A stretch of DNA of 9,121 nucleotides from Actinomycetales bacterium (GTDB lineage Bacteria; Actinomycetota; Actinomycetes; Actinomycetales; BWSM-131), in the NCBI GenBank assembly GCA_030149025.1, contig JASBSH010000224.1, positions 1 to 9,121 of the forward strand. Direction: 5' to 3'. The notes beneath the pieces are model-generated. The model had not been told where the DNA came from and did not search any database. It saw only the letters and a list, made by a program, of their open reading frames with translations. Below, in pieces: positions 5,399-9,121 of this stretch; positions within the stretch are counted from its first letter, which is position 1; every line of letters starts with the position of its first letter. A program made the translations under genes and the position numbers.

Positions 5399-6808
5399 GT
5401 GCCCTCCGTGACCGGCGAGGTGAACGCCGACCTCGTAGTCCTTGGTGGCGGTCCCGCCGGCCTGGCCGCCGCCCGCAACGCAGCCCGCCGCGGCCTGTCC
5501 GTCACCCTGCTCGAACGGCGTGACCACCCGGGCGGAATGGCGGCGAGCTTCGAGGTCGCGGGGGTACGGGTCGACCACGGCAGCCACCGGCTGCACCCGG
5601 CCACACCGGCGCCTGTGCTCGACGACATCACGTCGCTGCTCGGTGACGACCTGCAGCTTCGCCGCCGCAACGGCCGGCTCCGGGTCTACGACGACTGGGT
5701 CGGCTTCCCGCTCAAGGCACCTGAGCTGGCACGGTCCGTCCCCACCCCCGCCCTCGCCCGGATCGCACGCGACAGCGCGCGTCAGCCGTTCACGCGCAGA
5801 CGTGACGACTCGTACGCGGCCGCCTTGTCGTCGTCCCTGGGCCCTGAGCTCTACCAGGCCATGTACGAGCCGTACGCGGTGAAGCTGTGGGGGCTGCCGG
5901 GCGACCGGATCGACGCGGAACAGGCGCGGGTTCGGGTCACCGCCGACACACCGTGGAAGGTCGCGGCAAGGCTGCTGCGACGTCGGCCGAGCGGGCAGGG
6001 GCGGTTGTTCTACTACCCGAGAAGGGGTTTCGGCCAGATCGTCGACCGGCTCGCGGAGTCCGGGGTCGAAGCCGGTGTGGACCTGCGCTGTCGGGCCGAG
6101 GTGGTCGAGGTCCGGCCGAGCCTCGGGTCGTGCCGCGTGGTGTGCGCGGACGGGTTCACGGTCACGGGACGGCACGTGCTGTCCACCCTTCCGCTGTCGT
6201 TGCTCGCGCGGATCACGCGACCGCGACCGTCCCGGGCTGCGGTGGAGGCGGCGTCCATGTTGCGCTACCGGGCGATGGTGCTGGTGTACCTCGTGCACTC
6301 AGGCGGCCGGTGGACGCCGTACGACGCGCACTACCTGCCCGGGCCGGAGACACCCGTGACCCGGATCAGCGAGCCGGCGAACTACCGGGACAACCCGCAG
6401 GACCCGACGGACCGGACGGTTCTGTGCGCCGAGATCCCTTGCACCCTGGGCGATGACATCTGGACCGCGGACGCGCAGACGCTCAGCCGGATCGTCACGG
6501 ACGCCTTGCGGGCGACCGATCTGCCACCCCTGAACGTCGAAGGCGTCGTCGAACGACGGCTCCCGCACGTGTACCCGGTCTACGAGCGTGGTTTCCAGGC
6601 GCGGCTTGCCGGTCTGGAGAAGTGGGCGGCCACCCTGCCGTCGGTGACGACCCTCGGGCGGCTCGGGTTGTTCGCCCACGACAACACCCATCACGCCCTC
6701 GTCATGGCGGACGCCGCCGTCGGTGCCATCGACGAGGACGGTCGCTGGAACGCCGAGGCGTGGGCCCAGGCTCGGGAGTCGTTCCGCCGGCACGTCGTCG
6801 AGGACTGA
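5399..6808 (+). CDS. FAD-dependent oxidoreductase, amine-oxidase/UDP-galactopyranose-mutase-like
   Basis: This 469-residue flavoprotein begins at a GTG with a leaderless-type promoter. The N-terminal Rossmann motif VVLGGGPAGLAAA (13-25) ends its second strand in LLERRDHPGGMAASF (37-51), binding FAD. DHGSHRLHP (59-67) and KLWGLPGDRIDAEQARVRV (162-180) resemble the substrate-side segments of UDP-galactopyranose mutase and related protoporphyrinogen-oxidase-like proteins. YPRRGFGQIVDRLAE (206-220) and the C-terminal FAD motif LFAHDNTHHALVMADAAVGA (424-443) complete the family pattern. There is no signal peptide or obvious membrane segment. Automatic annotation may call it protoporphyrinogen oxidase, but no haem gene is nearby. 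Its neighbours are a flippase-GT2 fusion and a sugar-nucleotide epimerase, so a role on a sugar or polyprenyl intermediate seems more likely. The actual substrate is unknown. Its stop lies in a 17-bp tandem repeat. Confidence 0.85.
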   Translation: MPSVTGEVNADLVVLGGGPAGLAAARNAARRGLSVTLLERRDHPGGMAASFEVAGVRVDHGSHRLHPATPAPVLDDITSLLGDDLQLRRRNGRLRVYDDWVGFPLKAPELARSVPTPALARIARDSARQPFTRRRDDSYAAALSSSLGPELYQAMYEPYAVKLWGLPGDRIDAEQARVRVTADTPWKVAARLLRRRPSGQGRLFYYPRRGFGQIVDRLAESGVEAGVDLRCRAEVVEVRPSLGSCRVVCADGFTVTGRHVLSTLPLSLLARITRPRPSRAAVEAASMLRYRAMVLVYLVHSGGRWTPYDAHYLPGPETPVTRISEPANYRDNPQDPTDRTVLCAEIPCTLGDDIWTADAQTLSRIVTDALRATDLPPLNVEGVVERRLPHVYPVYERGFQARLAGLEKWAATLPSVTTLGRLGLFAHDNTHHALVMADAAVGAIDEDGRWNAEAWAQARESFRRHVVED

Positions 6809-6844
6809 GGGTCGTCGGGGACTGAGGGCTCGCCGGGACTGACC
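6794..6844. repeat. 17-bp tandem repeat across the stop codon of the FAD oxidoreductase
   Basis: Three consecutive 17-base units run from 6794 to 6844: GTCGTCGAGGACTGAGG, GTCGTCGGGGACTGAGG and the more diverged GCTCGCCGGGACTGACC. Each contains ACTGA. Because the period is 17, the TGA triplets at 6806, 6823 and 6840 fall in three different frames. The first is the true stop. The last unit runs into the palindrome CTGACCGGTCAG (6839-6850), which covers the stop of the convergent gene. No classical terminator hairpin is evident in the 38-base gap. Confidence 0.85.
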
Positions 6845-6846
6845 GG

Positions 6847-8472
6847 TCAGGGCGTGTTGAGCTCCCGGTGCACCGCGGGCACGACCTTGCGCAGGTACCT
6901 CCCGAGCCGGATGAACGACGTCCCGGTCGTGCGGAACGTGTACCGGATCGGCACTTCGGCGTAGCGAAACCCCTTGGCGAGCAGGTCCAGGGTGAGCACC
7001 TGCGCGTAGTTGTAGTCGTGGACGACCTCGGCCGCCCGCGCGGCTACCGGTGAGAAGGCGCGGTACCCGCTCTGCCCGTCGGTGAGGTCCGGCCGACGCG
7101 TCAGCCAACGGACCCAGCGCGTGAGCACCTGGTTGCCCAGGCGACGGTGCGGGCGCATGACGTCGATCCGGCCGGCGAACCGGCTGCCGACCACGTAGTC
7201 GGCCTCCCCGGCGAGCACGGGCGCGGCGACGGACTGCAGGTCCTCCGGGAAGTACTCGCCGTCGGCGTCCAGGTAGACGATGCAGGCCGGCTGGAGCGCG
7301 CTCGCCTCGGCGAGCCCCCGCCGGACGGCGGCACCCAGGCCCTGGTTCTTCCCCATCCGGACGACGAGTGCCCCGGCCGCGCCGGCGCGTTCCGCCGTCG
7401 AGTCGGTCGAGCCGTCGTCCACCACGATGGCGCGCACCGGGCGGCCGGCGACGTGCGTGGGGAGCCGCGTGACGACGTCCCCGACCGTCTCCTCCTCGTT
7501 GTGCGCGGGAATGAACGCGACGACCGGCGCGTCCGGGGCCACCGGTTCGGGCGAGGGCCGCTCGGGCAGCAGGCGCGGAAGGCGGAACCGGCCGAAGTAC
7601 GCGGGGGCCGGGACGAACAGCGCAACCCCGCCGACCACCAGCGAGTAGGCGGTCTTGACGGCATGGGTCAGCAGGACGACGGCCAGCGCCGGCCCGGCGG
7701 GGACGCCCAGCAGCACGAGCGCGGCGGTGCCCGCGGCCTCGTAGCTGCCGATCCCGCCCGGTGTCACCGCCACGGTCTGGGCGACCATCGTCACCGCGGT
7801 GACGCCGACGGCCTGCCCGAACGACAGCGGGACGCCGCTGACCTGCGCCACGGTGAAGACGACCGACGACTCCAGAACCCAGGCGGCGACCGCCGCTGCA
7901 GCAACACCAGGCCCGGGCAGGCGGAGCGCACCGCCCCGTGCGGGGTCCCGCCTGAGCCGCGCCATCCAGACGACGGCCCCCGCACCGGCTCCGAGCAGGA
8001 GCGCGACGAGCAGCACCACCCAGACGGGACTGAGCAGGCCGCGAGCGAGCGCCGGCGCAGCGAGGACGGCGAGCCCCACCACCGCGAGGAGGTCCGCCAC
8101 CCGCAGGGTCACCGCGCTGGCGATCACCGGCCGTGCGGGCACCGGGGTGCGGCGCAGGACACTGGTGACGCGGAGCGCCTCGCCCAGGCGCAGGGGCAGG
8201 ACGTGGTTGCCGAGCAGGGAGACGTGCAGGGCGGCCCAGGACTGACCGAACCCGAGCGCCGGTAGCACCCGGCACCAGGCCGCCGCGCGGAGCGCGAACG
8301 CGGCGGCGTAGACGGCCAGGGCGCCGCCGAGGGCCAGGGGCGCGGTGACCAGCGCGCCGGCCGACTCGGCCAGGACGGACAGGTCGACGACCACGGCGAG
8401 GTAGCCGACGGCGACCGCGAGGGCGATCGCGCCGAGCCAGCGCCGCAGCGCTGTGATCGTGCTCTTGGCCAC
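6847..8472 (-). CDS. Fusion: flippase-like (LPG-synthase TM/UPF0104) membrane domain + GT2 glycosyltransferase
   Basis: The protein has 541 residues from the GTG at 8470-8472, which has GGGGAAGGGG five bases upstream; an ATG at 8496 lacks such a site. Residues 1-290 are a multi-helix membrane domain with NHVLPLRLGEALR (89-101) and TPGGIGSYEAAG (237-248), hallmarks of the family related to the lysyl-phosphatidylglycerol synthase membrane part and to polyprenyl-sugar flippases. A short proline-rich linker (300-315) leads to a cytoplasmic GT2 domain of the dolichyl-phosphate-mannose-synthase type: IPAHNEEETVGDVV (321-334), VVDDGSTDSTAERA (350-363), NQGLGAAVRRGL (376-387), the metal-binding DAD in YLDADGEY (400-407), GSRF (429-432) and TDGQSGYRAFSP (464-475). 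It probably transfers a sugar to a polyprenyl phosphate and may help move it across the membrane. The GT call is firm; flippase activity is inferred. It is convergent with the FAD oxidoreductase and divergent from the epimerase. Confidence 0.92.
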   Translation of the reverse strand: MAKSTITALRRWLGAIALAVAVGYLAVVVDLSVLAESAGALVTAPLALGGALAVYAAAFALRAAAWCRVLPALGFGQSWAALHVSLLGNHVLPLRLGEALRVTSVLRRTPVPARPVIASAVTLRVADLLAVVGLAVLAAPALARGLLSPVWVVLLVALLLGAGAGAVVWMARLRRDPARGGALRLPGPGVAAAAVAAWVLESSVVFTVAQVSGVPLSFGQAVGVTAVTMVAQTVAVTPGGIGSYEAAGTAALVLLGVPAGPALAVVLLTHAVKTAYSLVVGGVALFVPAPAYFGRFRLPRLLPERPSPEPVAPDAPVVAFIPAHNEEETVGDVVTRLPTHVAGRPVRAIVVDDGSTDSTAERAGAAGALVVRMGKNQGLGAAVRRGLAEASALQPACIVYLDADGEYFPEDLQSVAAPVLAGEADYVVGSRFAGRIDVMRPHRRLGNQVLTRWVRWLTRRPDLTDGQSGYRAFSPVAARAAEVVHDYNYAQVLTLDLLAKGFRYAEVPIRYTFRTTGTSFIRLGRYLRKVVPAVHRELNTP

Positions 8473-8489
8473 TCCGGCCCCTTCCCCAC

Positions 8490-8519
8490 TTGGCATGTTA
8501 GGAAAGGATGCCCTAACTT
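8490..8519 (+). promoter_or_regulatory. Promoter of the epimerase gene
   Basis: A -35 TTGGCA (8490-8495, five of six matches to TTGACA) and a -10 TAACTT (8514-8519, TANNNT) are separated by 18 bases. Transcription would start near 8526, giving a leader of about 30 bases that contains the GAAGGA ribosome binding site (8547-8552). It is the best promoter match in the window. A minus-strand TAACAT (8500-8495) could be the -10 of the divergent fusion gene. Confidence 0.7.
8498..8516. promoter_or_regulatory. DtxR/IdeR-like iron box
   Basis: TTAGGAAAGGATGCCCTAA is 19 bases long with perfect TTAGG/CCTAA arms, extended by one base pair on each side (GTTAGG...CCTAAC). It matches 14 of 19 positions of the iron-box consensus TTAGGTTAGGCTAACCTAA of DtxR/IdeR/DmdR repressors. 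It fills the space between the -35 and -10 of the epimerase promoter and overlaps a possible -10 for the divergent gene, a typical repressor position. It could instead be the operator of an unrelated regulator with a similar palindrome. Confidence 0.6.
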
Positions 8520-8557
8520 TCTCCGAGTCGTGAATCAGCCTCGTCCGAAGGATCCCC

Positions 8558-9121
8558 ATGAGCCGTGCGGTTGCCGTCACCGGTGCTGCCGGTTTCATCG
8601 GCGCTCACGTCGTCGAGGCCCTGCTCAGGTCGGGTCGGGACGTGGTGGCGGTCGACCGCCGGCCGCTGCCATCGCAGCTGGTGGCCCTCGCGGCCGAGAC
8701 CGGCCGACGCCAGGGTTCGGCCCTTCGTCACCTGCAGACCGAGATCACCGACTCGGACGCCGATCTGTTGACCGCCCTGGCAGAAGCGGACGCCGTCATC
8801 CACCTCGCCGGGTGCCCCGGCGTCCGCGACCAGGCGCCTGACGTCGCGTGGCGCCGGCGGCGCGACAACGTCCTGGCCACGGGCGCGGTGCTCGCCGCGA
8901 CCCCGCTCGCCACACCTTTGGTGGTGGCGTCGTCGTCGAGCGTCTACGGCGGCTGCCGCTCCGGACGCCCGTGCCACGAGGACGACGCGCTCGCCCCGCG
9001 CGGCGGCTACGCCGAGAGCAAGGTGACCGCGGAGCAGCTGTGCGAGATGCGCCGTCATAGCGGAGGGTCGGTCACGGTCGCGCGCCCCTTCACCGTGGCC
9101 GGCGAGCGGCAGCGGCCGGAT
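8558..9121 (+). CDS. NAD-dependent epimerase/dehydratase (extended SDR, NDP-sugar type), N-terminal part
   Basis: The gene runs off the right edge; 188 residues are visible. The ATG at 8558 has GAAGGA five bases upstream. Extended-SDR motifs are in order: the Rossmann TGAAGFIGAHV (8-18, GxxGxxG), acidic Asp33 after the second strand (prefers NAD), HLAG (82-85), SSSSVYGG (125-132) and the catalytic YAESK (Tyr151, Lys155). They are followed by RPFTVAGERQRPD (176-188), corresponding to the RPFNVYGPRQRP-like segment of UDP-glucose 4-epimerase and dTDP-glucose dehydratase relatives. It probably converts a nucleotide sugar in the cytoplasm for use by a glycosyltransferase, perhaps the divergent GT2 fusion. 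The substrate cannot be told because the C-terminal half is missing. Arg-rich WRRRRDN (98-104) sits where relatives carry an N at the cofactor face. The promoter carries an iron-box-like palindrome. Confidence 0.9.
   Translation, partial: MSRAVAVTGAAGFIGAHVVEALLRSGRDVVAVDRRPLPSQLVALAAETGRRQGSALRHLQTEITDSDADLLTALAEADAVIHLAGCPGVRDQAPDVAWRRRRDNVLATGAVLAATPLATPLVVASSSSVYGGCRSGRPCHEDDALAPRGGYAESKVTAEQLCEMRRHSGGSVTVARPFTVAGERQRPD

Noticed and set aside
6299..8275. 658-codon open frame on the minus strand
   Set aside because: It is an out-of-frame shadow of the flippase-GT2 gene running on into the antisense of the FAD oxidoreductase. Its composition is Arg/Pro/Ala-rich with no motifs.
8473..8496. 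ATG start at 8496 for the flippase-GT2 gene
   Set aside because: It has no ribosome binding site and abuts the iron-box palindrome; the GTG at 8472 has GGGGAAGGGG five bases upstream. It is kept only as a less likely alternative.

Overview
The window is GC-rich throughout, with dense coding on both strands, many GTG starts and extended antisense shadow frames. This is typical of a high-GC actinomycete. The divergent dacB/ppa pair at the left edge is an arrangement known from Actinomycetota, including mycobacteria. A Geodermatophilaceae/Frankia-like host is my guess; nothing here proves the genus. I see no tRNA, rRNA, insertion sequence, prophage or true CRISPR array.

Layout: (1) 1-979 holds the N-terminal part of a PBP4-type D-Ala-D-Ala carboxypeptidase (minus strand) divergent from inorganic pyrophosphatase (ppa, plus). 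(2) 1021-1083 holds a strong hairpin between convergent gene ends. (3) 1084-3260 is a two-gene minus-strand operon: a MarR-type regulator whose stop codon overlaps the start of a DHA2-type multidrug exporter. Its promoter is bracketed by two TTGC-N5-GCAA palindromes, a typical self-regulated efflux unit. (4) 3285-3333 is a second hairpin. (5) 3396-3863 is a second MarR-type regulator, probably leaderless, divergent from (6) a ferredoxin-NAD(P)H reductase-like flavoprotein (3935-5221). (7) 5218-5332 is a four-copy tandem repeat that begins on the reductase stop codon. (8) 5399-6808 is an FAD-dependent amine-oxidase/UDP-galactopyranose-mutase-like oxidoreductase, convergent with (9) a membrane flippase-like domain fused to a GT2 glycosyltransferase (6847-8472). 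That gene is divergent from (10) an NDP-sugar epimerase/dehydratase cut by the window end. The promoter between 9 and 10 carries a DtxR/IdeR-like iron box.

Genes 8-10 look like part of a surface glycan or polyprenyl-linked sugar pathway. Genes 3-6 look like a drug or redox response region.

The main structural surprises are three. One is a family of intergenic repeats (core GTGATCATGRRATCYCGS) at three gene ends, arranged as hairpins or as a tandem array. Another is a set of short tandem duplications laid across stop codons. The third is the iron-box-like palindrome inside a promoter for sugar-nucleotide metabolism.
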